Shown here in pieces: positions 52,681 to 63,700 of a DNA stretch of 64,000 nucleotides. A program made the position numbers and the translations under genes. The DNA is from Nectonema munidae. Its lineage: Eukaryota; Nematomorpha; Nectonematoida; Nectonematidae. Position 1 is the stretch's first letter, and each line of letters starts with the position of its first letter. The DNA lies in assembly GCA_030549495.1 (NCBI GenBank), contig JAUIRK010000955.1, positions 62,001 through 126,000 on the forward strand, written 5' to 3'. The notes under the pieces were generated by a model. That model saw nothing but the letters and a program-made list of their open reading frames with translations, was not told the DNA's origin and did not search any database.

Positions 52681-54697
52681 CCAAGACTCAAGACACATTT
52701 TTTGTGATTAATGATGCAAGAAATTCCTACAACATCTTCATTTTCTCTCTTTCTCTGTCTCGCAATTTTGTAAAAATGTCGCCAATTTTTTTTTCAACAT
52801 TCAATTTTTTCTTATTTTTCACTTTTTATATTTCACTTCGGCTTCTCCATATATTTTTCTGCCTGCTTCAGTTTTAATCGGAAAGCTTTAAAATGCCTTT
52901 TATTGCCAATTATTGTCTTGTTCACTTTCTCATTCCAAAAAGAAGTATAGGTTTAAATACTATTTGAAAGAGCATTTAGCCACTCTTAACAACTTGTTCT
53001 GCTGTCCTTACCATTTCTTTAAAAAAAATCCCCCAAATTCGCCTCCTCCCTTTATCTTCAAAAACAACAGCTTTACTTACTTTAACAATTAATCAATTCT
53101 TCCGTAATTGCATTCTTTAATTTCCAAATTTTTAACTCTTAATTAGCATTTCTATTGGAAAAAACCAAATCAGGAATAACAAGTCCATGTTGAGTTAAAC
53201 AAGAGTTTTAGTGTTTAATAAAAATTTTGTAATCAATCAGAGAGACTTCTTTTTATATGTATACTCTGAACATATGTGTCTACTTTAACCAGGTAAAGTG
53301 ATACATTTTTCTCATTTCTCTCACACTAAACTACCTACATTTTTTTCTCTAGTCCTACCTAAGGTCCATGTACGGAAATACAAGACCATATACCAAATTG
53401 TAACCTGAAACTACAAATGGAAGACGATCTATACTTGAGTACCTAAATTAACTAAAAAAATTGAAAAGCAGCTGAATTTTGGGATATATTTTTCCAATTA
53501 TAAAAATTTAACAAAATTTTAATGTGTTATCCTAGTTTTTAATTAATCAAAAATTAAAAATCAATTAAAGAAAAAAAATTATTTTAAAAAATTTTACGAT
53601 ATTGATTTCATAACGCAGAGTTTGCCAAAAATATCATTTCCCAGTTTTCTTCTTCTTGAGCAACGACACTAAATAATCTTTCAACATACGCGATGGCGAA
53701 ATTAATATTTAATAAAATTAGTAATAAAATATTGGAAAAGTATACACACACACACACTCTACAGCTCATTTTGACTCTTCACATTTTTTCCTCAATTTGC
53801 ATAATGATTGACAAGTGCTCAACCAATTACTAAACGCGCCTCGATGTGTAAAATTTTGGAAACATATTGTCTCGGGTTAAGATTCATTAGTGCTAGTATT
53901 AGAGTTAATGTTATGATTGGGGTTTTTAATGTTAGTAAAATCATTCATACATACATTTACATATACTAGATATAGTCCTTAACCTAGACATACATACATA
54001 CTATAGTTGGGAAAATAACGACATTTTCGTAAAATTTTGGTTATCTTTATCGCTTTCGTTAATAACGATGACGAAATAAAATATTTGAAATTAACGACGA
54101 AGATAACGCCAATACATTTTTACGTTAGCGATTGTGTTGACTTCGTTAATTTTCGTTATATATATTATATATGACATCCAGTGTTATAAAGAGTATAAAA
54201 TCAATACACTTATTCATGTATATATTCATTCATCACTTTTATACTTCTGCAAATAATTGTCAAATTTTCTGCTTTTTTAATCCCAAATTTAATATGTACA
54301 ATTCGACTCAAGCCTGTAGAGGCACAGAAACCCTGGAAAGGCACTTCTGCAATCGACTATCATAGGATCCAACCTGAAAATAATCTTTTGTGATAAATTT
54401 TTTTTGTTGCAAAAAATAGAATTTTCAAAAAGACGAGCATAGTCCAACATTTTGGTCAAGATTTTCAAACACCTACGCCTTACTATACTTTTCAAACGAA
54501 AGTGATAATTCGATTTTTAACACTACTTAGACCTAACTCAGATAATAATTATTATTATTTTAAAACTAGGTAACAAGAAAACTTCTTTTATACTAGTGTG
54601 TTTATTGAGTATTTCAATATTTATTTTAAAATTTGGTAATTTTCTTTTTATTTATGATTTGAGTTTCTGTTAAACTTTTGTTTAATTTTGATATTAA
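52681..54697. other. Unassigned interval
   Basis: AT-rich DNA with a (CA)n microsatellite at 53744-53758. 54018-54150 holds TAACGAAGAT/ATCTTTATCGCTTTCGTTA-like inverted short motifs that may be another decayed foldback arm. No gene supported. Confidence 0.35.
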
Positions 54698-54819
54698 AAC
54701 CTGTTAACGCCAAATGTCGACTTTACAAAAATAAAATCGCTGCGTTTATATTAATGCTTTTAAATACAAATCTTCTGCTTTACATTAGATATCGTCTGAT
54801 TATTCTGGTCGTTAACGAG
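54698..54819 (+). mobile_element. MITE-B copy, TTAA-flanked
   Basis: 122 bp between TTAA at 54694-54697 and 54820-54823. AACCTGTTAACGCC start, TGTCGACTTTACAAAAATAA, TTCTGCTTTACATTAGATAT, TCGTCTG, and GGTCGTTAACGAG end. It has the single-copy layout, without the duplication seen at 34029. Confidence 0.8.
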
Positions 54820-55262
54820 TTAAATAAAATAACATATTTTAGAGTATTTTTGTTATGTTATCTTTCATTTAAACCCATTTTCAGTAAATTTTATGTGATA
54901 TTTCAAAATTACAAAATTTCCAACACAAGTATGTCTTTGAGTTTGAATACTTTTTTTTTCTTCTAAAAAATACTTACACATTTTTTCCGAAAAAATTAAG
55001 GAAAAGTAAACAAAAATTAATATTAGTAACTAAATATTAATTAGTGTTGATTAAGTACTAATTAATTTATTTGCGCTTTTTTGTTCAAAGTAACGATAAC
55101 TATACCGAATTTATTCTTAGTAGTAACGATCCAAAGTCTAATACATACATCATTATAGACACCACCCATACACTAAAATACTAACACCTTAAAAACAGGG
55201 ATATAGCTACTTCCACAAGTTCATTGAGGGGAGCGTTTAAAGCATTCCCATTCATTCATTAG

Positions 55263-55421
55263 GTATCCTTGGTACGGATGACAACAAAAAGAGGATCGAG
55301 ATGAAGCAGCAAGCTGTCGTAGGCCACGAAGAGATTCAAGTCCATCGACCTAAAGCGTTTTCATCATCCAATGACGTCACAAATAAAGAAAGTTCGGAAA
55401 CGAAAGGCCAAGCTAAATACG
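55263..55421 (+). CDS. Candidate second exon of the unidentified host gene
   Basis: Acceptor CATTCATTAG|GTATCC, donor TACG|GTAAGT, 159 bases, phase 1 at both ends. Encodes ILGTDDNKKRIEMKQQAVVG, HEEIQVHRPKAFSSSNDVTN and KESSETKGQAKY with no stops. Codon use is less AT-biased than the flanks. It joins in phase to the exon at 49553-49768. No following exon was found in the window, so the gene is incomplete or its later exons were not recognised. Charged and probably disordered; I do not recognise it. Confidence 0.6.
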
Positions 55422-55714
55422 GTAAGTCAACATCTCACCCTGCTATATTCATAGGATGCGAGTGAACCAATTGATGACCATATGTCCGATTAATTAAATC
55501 ATTTAGTGAGAGATGATGTTATGGTGCTACATGAACTGCACCTACAAAAAATTCACACCCTAAATTTTACCCAATGGTAAAGCGAGAGACAAAATTTTAA
55601 CTTAAAAAATGATTTAAAAGAAATGACGTCTTCTTTTTCTGTAGACTTTTATGATGTTTTCTTAATTGTAACTCCTTCCAACTGCAGTTCAAACTGCAGC
55701 AACCTTTCCTCATT

Positions 55715-56452
55715 CAGGCCTGTAGACAGAGAGGGCAAGGGGGTCTAAGCCCCCCTTATATATCTCTTCTTCAACTTTGTTTTCATAGCATAGGATTTTT
55801 ACCTTTATTTTATGACCCTGTCTAAAGCGATATCTGACTGTATTTAAGGTTTTATCCAATATTATTTACCTTTTATTCACGTCTTTTTTAATTAAAAAAC
55901 TATCTTTTTTTGTGTCACAGTTTTGCAATGGCTACAAGCAGTTTTTTAAATTTCATATATTAAAAGTATTTTTATATTTAAACAAAAATTGAAAAAAAAA
56001 TTTCTCAGTTTTCTTTCTGCTTTATGTTTAAATCAACAATTGATTGTTGATTCTCTTCCTGCCAAAAAGTTTCGAGAAGAACATCAAGAAGTATGTTGTG
56101 AAAATGATGTTGAAGATAATAGTATCACTGATTTTAATAAAGACAGTAGATCCTGTCCAATTATAAATTTTCCAAAAAATTTGGATTCACGTTCATTTCA
56201 GAAAAATTGGTACAATTTATATTCTTGGCTTGAATACTCAGTCATGAAAGACGCTGCTTTTTGCTTTCCCTGTAGACTTTTTGCCAAAATTAATCAAAGA
56301 GACACAGCTTTCACTTTGAATGGCTTTTCTAACTGGAAAAAAGCAAATGAACGAAACAAAGGATTTCTCTAAAATGATTTCTTTTTAGCCCCCCCCCCCC
56401 CCCCCAAAATTTTTCCAGCCCTTCCAATTGAAATGTCCTAGCTACGGGCCTG
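55715..56452 (+). mobile_element. Internally deleted hAT (ZMYM1/TTF type) with 8-bp target duplication
   Basis: 738 bp, bracketed by TCCTCATT at 55707-55714 and 56453-56460. Ends are CAGGCCTGTAG and, inverted, CAGGCCCGTAG. It keeps only the first part of a transposase: the frame at 55989-56372 with LDSRSFQKNWYNLYSWLEYS, DAAFCFPCRLFA and FTLNGFSNWKKANE, the TTF-type zinc finger found in ZMYM1-like hAT proteins. The catalytic part is gone. A C17 tract at 56389-56405 lies near the right end. Confidence 0.9.
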
Positions 56453-56509
56453 TCCTCATTCAAGTCATATTTGCTCACTTTACGTGGAGATGCCTCTTTT
56501 TGATTAAAA

Positions 56510-57000
56510 AAATGAATATCACCACTGAATTCAGCATATTTGAAAATGGGTATACTTGTGTAAAAAACTTTATATAATTATTTAGATAAAAAGTTTTTTT
56601 TTAAGATGAGCTGTCATATATAAATCAATGCTTTGATAACTTTAATTGATTTTATAAAAAAATGAATATCACAGCTGAATTCAGCATGCTTGAAAATGGG
56701 TGTATATGTGTAAAAAACATTATATAATTATTTAGATAAAAAGTTCCTTTTTGAGATGAGCTATCACATTTAGATCAATTTTTGACAGGTTTGATTGATT
56801 TTCATAAAAAATGAATATCACCACTGAATTCAGCATATTTGAAAATGGGTATACATGTGTAAAAAACTTTATATACTTATTTAGATAAAAAGTTCCTTTT
56901 TGAGATGAGCTGTCAAATATAAATCAATTTTTTGACAGGTTTGATTGATTTTGATAAAAAATGGACATCACCACTGAATTCAGCATAGTTGAAATATATA
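56510..57000 (+). repeat. Minisatellite with 150-bp unit
   Basis: Just over three units. Landmarks GAATATCAC(C/A)(A/G)CTGAATTC stand at 56513, 56664 and 56813, and a variant at 56963, so the period is 149-151 bp. An inverted unit is at about 57120-57170. It ends with the subterminal palindrome and CACTAATAGGG|TTAA of element family C (57085). So it is probably the inside of a third, diverged family C copy. Confidence 0.75.
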
Positions 57001-57028
57001 TGTAACATTAAAAATCTGAGAAAAATAG

Positions 57029-57085
57029 GGGGCACTTTACGCCCCCAGCACTTGAGCGAACAAATTTTGCCCAGCACTAATAGGG
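57029..57085 (+). mobile_element. Family C element terminus (copy C3)
   Basis: GGGGGCACTTTACGCCCCC palindrome, then CAGCACTAATAGGG followed by TTAA (57086-57089). Matches the ends of C1 (25876) and C2 (58195). Confidence 0.65.
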
Positions 57086-57319
57086 TTAAAAAGAAACTTT
57101 TTATCTAAGTAATAATATAAATTTTTTTACACATATATACCCATTTTTAAGCATGCGTAATTCAGTGGTGATTTAATAGAAAGTATAGGGAGGTGATGAA
57201 GTTTACCGTGTATGGCATTTTACAAACATATACCCATTTTCAAGTAGGCTGTGTTTACTGGTTATATTCCTTTTTTTTTTAATAAAAATTAGTCAAACGT
57301 GGCAAAATAATTTAAATAT

Positions 57320-58195
57320 GACAGCCCATGTCAAAATTAAAATTTTTCAGAAATAAAAATTATCATGGTCGAATTGGTATAAAAACCTATATTTCATGTA
57401 AAATTAGAGAGAATATTTTAGGATATAGTTTTCAGACATAAACCGCAAATTTGATTGACACTAGCAGTAAAACCTATAAATGCGAAAACTGTGTTCCGAA
57501 ATGAAATCATCATGATCTATTTGCTATTTTATAACTAAACGCAAATTTGATTAACACTTATAGGTATTTTCAAATCCTAAATGTAAAAAATGAGTCCAGA
57601 AATGAAAACAGCATGATTGATTTAGTATAATAACATATATTTAAAGTAAAATTGAGAGAATATTTTTAGAGATAGCTTTTAGAAGTAAACCGCAAATTTG
57701 ATTGACATTGGCAGATATTTTAAAACCTCTAAATGTGAAAAATGAGTTCAGAAATGAAAACAGCATGACCGATTTAGTATAAAAACATATATTTTATGTA
57801 AAATTTGAAGGTATATTTTATTAGATATATTTTTGATCAATCAATATTTTGATTGACATTTTCTAAAAAGTAGCCATGATTATTTAAAAAATTAAATATA
57901 TAAAGTGTTATGCGTTCCAAACTGTATATAATTATAAATTTTCAGGGTATTATATAATATAGATCCTAAGTTATAAGGTTAAGTAGAGATAATGTCAAAA
58001 TTTTGGTGAAAATTTTTAATTTTTGATTTTGATTGACAGTTTTGGACATGAAAGGGTCATTCAACTACCATGAAAATGGTTTCAAAAGATGCAGCTAGCG
58101 ATTTTAGGACACAAAATTTGAAGGGTCAGCCAATTTTCTACAATTAATTTTTTAATGAAAGGGAGGGGCGTTTTACGCCCCCAGCACTAATAGGG
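57320..58195 (+). mobile_element. TTAA-type element family C, copy C2
   Basis: Inverse of 25876-26800. Contains about three 150-bp units (landmarks GAAATGAAAACAGCATGA near 57610 and 57753), then the unique 330-bp part with GTTATGCGTTCCAAACTGTA. The palindrome GGGGCGTTTTACGCCCC and CAGCACTAATAGGG|TTAA (58196-58199) close it. The opposite end is not clear. Confidence 0.75.
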
Positions 58196-58250
58196 TTAAC
58201 GTAACAATTTCATCACATATTGTTTTAGAAAGGTAGGATGAATGACCGCG

Positions 58251-59161
58251 CTAGTGATTTGCAAATTGAGGAATATGTTGAGTTAGAAAAGGATCAAATT
58301 GACCAATCAGTTCTAATATTCCCAAATAATTACCATTGTTCTTAGAACCGATGATCTCATTGCTTCCCCGAAGTGGTAAACCCCTTTCACAAAGAAATTT
58401 AATTGTTGCAACACAACGTGTAAGCACATTTTTCCAATAACTTTTTTCCTCGCAAATATTTTTGTTTAACTTTTCATCAATGCGGCCAGCAGCAGAAGAG
58501 CGGTCAGCTAGAATTCTAATAGAGTCAATATGTTTTGCGCTCGTTTCATGAACTTTCAAAGTTTGATTAATATTTTTCCAATCATTATCTCCGGATGTAC
58601 ATAATTTTATACTTCTATCTGAAGAAAACAAGATACATGGAAAGCAAAATAAACCAGTCCTGGATGGAGAATAAACAAACTACTCACGATCGACAACCTC
58701 CCCATTTGGTAAAACACATGAAAATGCCCTAGGATTAGAAAGCGATTCACTCCAGAATATTCGCGTTTGGTTTCTGGATATTCATTTGCTTTATTTCGAA
58801 AATGGTCTATGCCAGTACTAATGAGTACATCACGCATTTTCTCTGTTATGTTTTCCAGCAAACCAACATCATTTAGTACAACTTGAATTGATTGTAAACT
58901 CTGAATGTCTGTACTGGTTGAAGTTTTTACATCAAAATCATGGCTATAACTTTTGTCCTGCTCATTTTCAGGTTGAGAAAAAACAGGATGATCGTTTTTT
59001 AGGCTTTCACTTCTGTTTTCAGCTTCTTTATCCTTATCAACAAACTGATAAAATGAAATTAATTTACGAGTTTTGGCCAGAAGGAAGTCTTCTTTTTCCT
59101 TTTTCTTCTTCGATTCTTGGGCTCTTTCCCAGCCACTTTTACGTTTTGGCATGAAAAACAA
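58251..59161 (-). mobile_element. hAT (ZMYM1-type) transposase, N-terminal half
   Basis: Minus strand. A basic start MPKRKSGWERAQESKKKKEK (59161 downwards) precedes an acidic linker and a segment at 58607-58800. Overlapping it in another frame come FSSDRSIKLCTSGDNDWKNI, VHETSAKHIDSIRILADRSS, FLCERGLPLRGSNEIIGSKN and GNYLGILELIGQFDPFL (58251-58631). These are strongly typical of ZMYM1-like hAT proteins found in many arthropods. The catalytic C-terminal half is missing beyond 58251, and a frame change separates the two parts. Confidence 0.8.
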
Positions 59162-59462
59162 TGTAAATTAAAGAATTTAAGTATTTCTGAAGAAAAATAA
59201 AAAACTCAATATATCAAATGTTTTTAAAAATGTAAACGATTTTTCACTTACTTACTTTCAAAACTAAAAAACATGGCAGCGCCATTTTATTTAGGGATAA
59301 GTTTATCAAAGGTTAAATATAATAAATTAAAATTAATTATTTTTTTAAATTCAATTTTTTTTATAATTTTTTCAATTAATTATAAAATTTTTAATTTTCT
59401 TAAAACATTTATTATATTTATTATCTCAAATAGAATTAAAAATCAATGAGATTGATTATATC

Positions 59463-60800
59463 TCAAATGTTAGATCCTTTAATTTTTTGAACTGACAAAG
59501 TTTTTTCTTGGCCTGAAGCCACATGCCTAGTTTGCCTAATGGTTAATCCAGCTCTGCCTCTAACAATAACTGGGAAAAAACTTCGTGTTGGAGATAGAGA
59601 TGAAAAAGTTTGTGAAGAAATTAAGAGCGATGAAATGAGAGATGAGCAAATAATTATCAAAAAACGGCTCTAACTTATTTAGAAAAAGCTCTCAAACCAA
59701 AGGTTAAAGATTTACTTGATTTAATGTCAAAATTTCCATCTGTAAATTTTCATTTCAATAGGATTGATTTTTATGTTAATTTTATGCATATTTATTCCAA
59801 TTATGTTTTATTGATAAAAAATAAAAAAAAATTTCCTTTCAAACAATTTTCTGACAAGTTCACAGAACCTTTTTTGATTGCATCAATCACTCGCGATATG
59901 TTTGTTCTAATCAATACATATATTAGATTTGATTTCAAAACAACAGTCAATCTAAGTGATAAAATAGGCAAAGTTCGGTTTTTACAAGAACATTTTTGTA
60001 AAGTGTTTCCAAAGTATCACTGTCCGAATGAATACATTACAATTGATGAGCAACTCGTTAAATTCCCAGGTGGATGTTTACTCAAAATTTATGATGCCTC
60101 TAAACCCGGTCATTACGGGATAAAGGTATATCATTGTAACGACTAAAAATCTTTCTACCTTTTACAGCCTGAAATTTATGTAACAGGACTCAGGGAACGA
60201 GTTTATTTTAGCGGTAATTCTATAGTAAAGACTTATAAAAAGTATTGATGTTCCCAATGGCACAGGAATAGTAGTTGTAAAGTTCTTCATGTCCTATGAA
60301 CTTTGTGAATGGACTCAAAAAAATGATATTTCGATTTTGGGAACCGTTAGGTCGAATAGAACCTTCATACCCATGAGTATACGTCATATAGACCAAGTAG
60401 GAGGTGGCCTAGGGTCATTTTACCAATTATTTGGATATATCAGCACTGAATAGTTGGATAACATGCTCTGAAAATGACTCTAGCTTATTTACAAGTATAA
60501 AAAGAGGTAGAAGAAAACACTTTATTAGACATTTGTGTTTCAGTTTGAGTGAGGAATCTATGCGTTTCAGATCAAACAGTTCTAGCATGAGTAAAATAAG
60601 AAGAAATATTTAGGCTTTTTTCGGAGTCGAAACTACTTTTGACAGAAATGAACCTCAATCTTCCCGTGGTGCTCTGTAGGAGACTGCAAGCTAAAAAGTA
60701 GAGACACAAGATGTGACATTTGCATAAAATTTTTCTGTAAGAATCATACAAAGTTAATATGTCCTTCTTGTGAATAAATTTTATATATTTTTCTAGTTTT
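59463..60800 (+). mobile_element. piggyBac-like transposon, transposase remnant
   Basis: Plus strand. FTEPFLIASITRDMFVLINT, FLQEHFCKVFPKYHCPNEYI, then TIDEQLVKFPGGCLLKIYDA and KPGHYGIKVY (59724-60146) give the DDE_Tnp_1_7 core, including the DEQL region with its catalytic Asp. A broken part follows with SYELCEWTQKNDISILGTVR. The end, at about 60680-60770 in another frame, is a Cys-rich domain CKLKSRDTRCDICIKFFCKN, then HTKLICPSC, the piggyBac C-terminal zinc-binding region. Several stops and frame changes. TIRs were not located. Confidence 0.85.
60582..60682 (+). repeat. 100-bp segment of piggyBac with inverted duplicate at 61948
   Basis: ATGAGTAAAATAAGAAGAAA...CGTGGTGCTCTGTAGGAG is repeated inverted at 61948-62049 with only a few differences. 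It falls between the piggyBac core and its Cys-rich end, so it is transposase-coding DNA rather than a terminal repeat. Confidence 0.85.
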
Positions 60801-60844
60801 TTTTTCTCATTGTTGATAAATTTATAGAGAAATTTCACACACAT

Positions 60845-61947
60845 GTGTAAATAAGAGAGTCGATTCTCGAAGAAAACATTTAACTTTTACTAAAACATAG
60901 ACTGACTAGTTTAAGACAAGTATACCTTCTAGATTAGACTCGTTTGCTCCATAATAAGATCCTAAGACTTTTTGATTTGCCTTCACCAATTATGCGTAAT
61001 GAATCCTAGAGATTTTTCTTTTGAACATATCATTTTCAATATTTTGTAAAATTTACTAAAGTTGATTTCTTTTTATGGAAATTTATTTTTCCAAATTAGT
61101 TTAATTTTCCTAATGAAAAAATTTTTTTATTTTGGTTTTTAAAAATTTTTGGCGTTAAGTTATATGTATTTCATTCAAAAAAACTTTAGAAAAATATTGA
61201 ATCAGTCAATCAAAAAATTTTTTTTTTCTTCGAATGAAAAATAGTCTAAATAAAAATTACAAAATATATTTATATTTCGTTTCGTATGTTTTTCTCTTCG
61301 AAAAACAAAGCCAAAAAAAAGACATAGTTCGTAGCCGTTAAATGTTATTTTAAATTTTGCAAAATGCATTTGAAGTTATGACTGATACGCCACTCTTCAA
61401 ACGACTTACACAACAGCCGACACCTACCCGGTGGTAAACGGGAAAGGGTGAGTGAAGACGAAACCTGTGAATCGCACCGTTAATGCTACCCACACGTTTT
61501 GAATGCAAATACCAAGACTCGTGCAACACTAATCTAGGCAAGCACGTACACCGATCGTAAACGATGCGGTGAAGTTTTTTTGAAAAATATGTATATATAT
61601 ATATATATTAAATATTCATATATAACTAATTTATAGGCTTAACCCACATAGCTTAAGTATTATAATATACATTTACCTTTCCCGTTCGAGCATTAAAAAT
61701 AGGTAATTCTTTCTGAAAAATCGAATACGGCTGACTAGTTATATAAGATCACACAAGGCCCCGCCATAGACTAAAAAGTAGGGGGTTCATACCTATATTG
61801 AATCATTAATTCTTTTAAAATTGTTTAAGGGTAAATTTGTGTTTAAACAAAATAAACTAATGATTTTGTAAAAAAAATAATGAATTAAATAAAAAATATT
61901 TCATCAAAATATAAATTAACTATTACATTTTCTTTTATTTTTTATAT
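60845..61947. other. Interval with a GC-richer block, unassigned
   Basis: Mostly AT-rich, except 61320-61575 which has normal GC content and several CpGs (ACCTACCCGGTGGTAAACGG, AATCGCACCGTTAATGCTAC). It starts ATGACTGATACGCCACTCTT at 61378, which is open for 19 codons and contains CGGGAAAGG|GTGAGT, donor-like. Not a recognised RNA or protein. A TA microsatellite lies at 61593-61607. Confidence 0.4.
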
Positions 61948-62049
61948 CTCCTACAGAGCACCACGGGAAGATTGAGGTTCATTTCTGTCAAAAGTGGTTT
62001 CGACTCCGAAAAAGCCTAAATATTTCTTCTTATTTTACTCATCTTAGAA
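61948..62049 (-). repeat. Inverted partial duplicate of the piggyBac segment
   Basis: Inverse of 60582-60682, differing by one indel in a T run and a few substitutions. The rest of the transposase is not found beside it. Confidence 0.85.
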
Positions 62050-62099
62050 TATTTATGAGTGTATGTTGACACAAGTGTAGTTATTATAAGTTAAATAAT

Positions 62100-63700
62100 G
62101 CATGACAGTAGCAAAGTTAAAACAAACAAAAATTTTAAGAGTTTAAAAATGCATATCATTAAGATTAACATAAAAGTCAAGATGTTAGCGTGATAAAGAG
62201 AGAGTTGATGTTCATTATGTTTTCTATTTGAGAATTTGAGGTAAAGATGAAGGTTAGATCTGAATAGCATTGAAAGAAAGCTGGATTGTTAGCTAGGGGT
62301 TTATAAGTATAATCCAGAGGATATCGGAGAGGCACCCACTTTGTCGCGTGGATAGTGAGAGGGAATGAATGGCGCTTATAGAACTCTGTTCGAATATAAG
62401 ACACCGATTTGAAAGGTAATTTTGAATGAATTTTATGAGAAAATGATAGCAGGACGCCATGCTGAATTGAAGGCGTTGTTGATGTCTAGAAAGAGGGCGG
62501 ATGATGTTAATTTGGATGATAGTTTTGTTTGGAGGTAGGAGGGGAGTCTATATAAAGCGGATTCTGGACTTTTGTGTGGTAGGTATGCAAATTGAAAGAG
62601 ACTAACTTTGTTAGATGTGGTGATGTGAAAGAGAAACCTTTTGCGTAGAATTTTTTCTAAGATTTTTCCTAAAGTAGGGAGGATGGTGATTGGTCGCCAG
62701 TTGGTTATGAGGCCTAAGTCTTTGTTGGGTTTAGGAAGTAAAATAAGCTCACCTATTTTCCAGATAGATGGAAAAAAGGAGAATTTTAGGCAACTGTATT
62801 GTAAGAGATATTGTGAATATAAAGGGAAGGATTTTATGATAAGTTTTGTGGTTATAAGATCAAGGCTTGGAGATGATTTAGTATTTTGACTATTTATAGC
62901 CGAAGCTAATTCAGCTAGATTTACTGGAGGAAAAGTTTGGGGTGAGTTTAGAGATGAGAAGGAGGAGACATGTTGGCGTATAGATTGGTTTACAATGTTA
63001 TCGGATGTATGAGAATCCTGAGGGAAAAGTGTTGAAAGAAAGGATGGGTTGTTGGAAATAGTGTGCGGTAGAAGTAGATTGAGTTGAGAAGAAGCTCTGT
63101 GATTTTTTCAGACGGAATTAATCACGTTCCATGGATTTTTAAGAGAGGAGGAGCAGAATTTTTTCCAAGATTCTTTTTTGCGGAATTTATTTCTGCCATA
63201 TATCTGTTTTTTATATTGAAGTAGTGTTCGATATTGTTGGGGCTATGGTTTTTACGAAGTGTTTTGAGAGAATGTTTTAGGGATTTTTAAGAGAGGTGAG
63301 AATGGGAGTACAGAAGTATGTCTGTTTTCTGAGTAAATATGGTTTGGCTGGGGTGGATAGTGTGATGGAGATGTTTAACCCGTTAACGACCAGAATAACC
63401 AGACGATATCTAGTGTAAAGCAGAAGATTCACATTTTGTAAAGTCGACTGTGGTCGATAACCGGTTAATTGTGCTGTTGAGGGTAAGGGCTACAGAGTCA
63501 AGATCACTGGGAAAATTTATATGGGGAATAGTTGAGGGAAGTTGTTACTTTAATTGATTTAGGAAGTTTTAGGTGTATTTTGATTGGATAGTCTTGTGAA
63601 AGGTTTTATATTAACTTGATAAGTTATAAAAAGATGGTCGGAAGCAGATGGTGTGTGAGATGTGCCAATTTGTAATGAATTTTCATGTGTTCTTTGAGGC
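62100..63700 (-). mobile_element. LINE reverse transcriptase (jockey/R1-like), degenerate
   Basis: Minus strand. From high to low coordinates: an upstream linker, then WKIGELILLPKPNKDLGLIT, NWRPITILPTLGKILEKILR (about 62640-62760), FQFAYLPHKSPESALYRL and ALFLDINNAFNSAWRP (about 62440-62560, motif A). These are classic motifs of non-LTR reverse transcriptases, normally WK.A.V..I.KPGK...SYRPISLL...GK..E. Many stops. The catalytic YADD and the 3' end are missing; the element stops near the inverted piggyBac fragment. A MITE-B sits inside it at 63379. Confidence 0.8.
63379..63464 (+). mobile_element. MITE-B copy, TTAA-flanked, nested in LINE
   Basis: 86 bp between TTAA at 63375-63378 and 63465-63468. 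TIRs CCCGTTAACGACC and GGTCGATAACCGG. AGACGATATCTAGTGTAAAG and TTTTGTAAAGTCGACTG inside. The shortest and cleanest copy of family B. Confidence 0.9.

Noticed and set aside
52300-52684. Minus-strand open frames of 79-101 codons
   Set aside because: The + strand carries recognised LINE C-terminal motifs and a GAT tail, so the minus frames are shadows.
57029-58199. Helitron 3' ends (hairpin followed by CTAA|T)
   Set aside because: The conserved sequence continues through AGGG to TTAA in all three copies, which fits a TTAA-duplicating element better; kept only as an alternative.
60582-62049. Terminal inverted repeats of a 1.47-kb transposon
   Set aside because: The left arm lies inside piggyBac transposase coding sequence, so the pair is an inverted duplication of coding DNA and not element ends.
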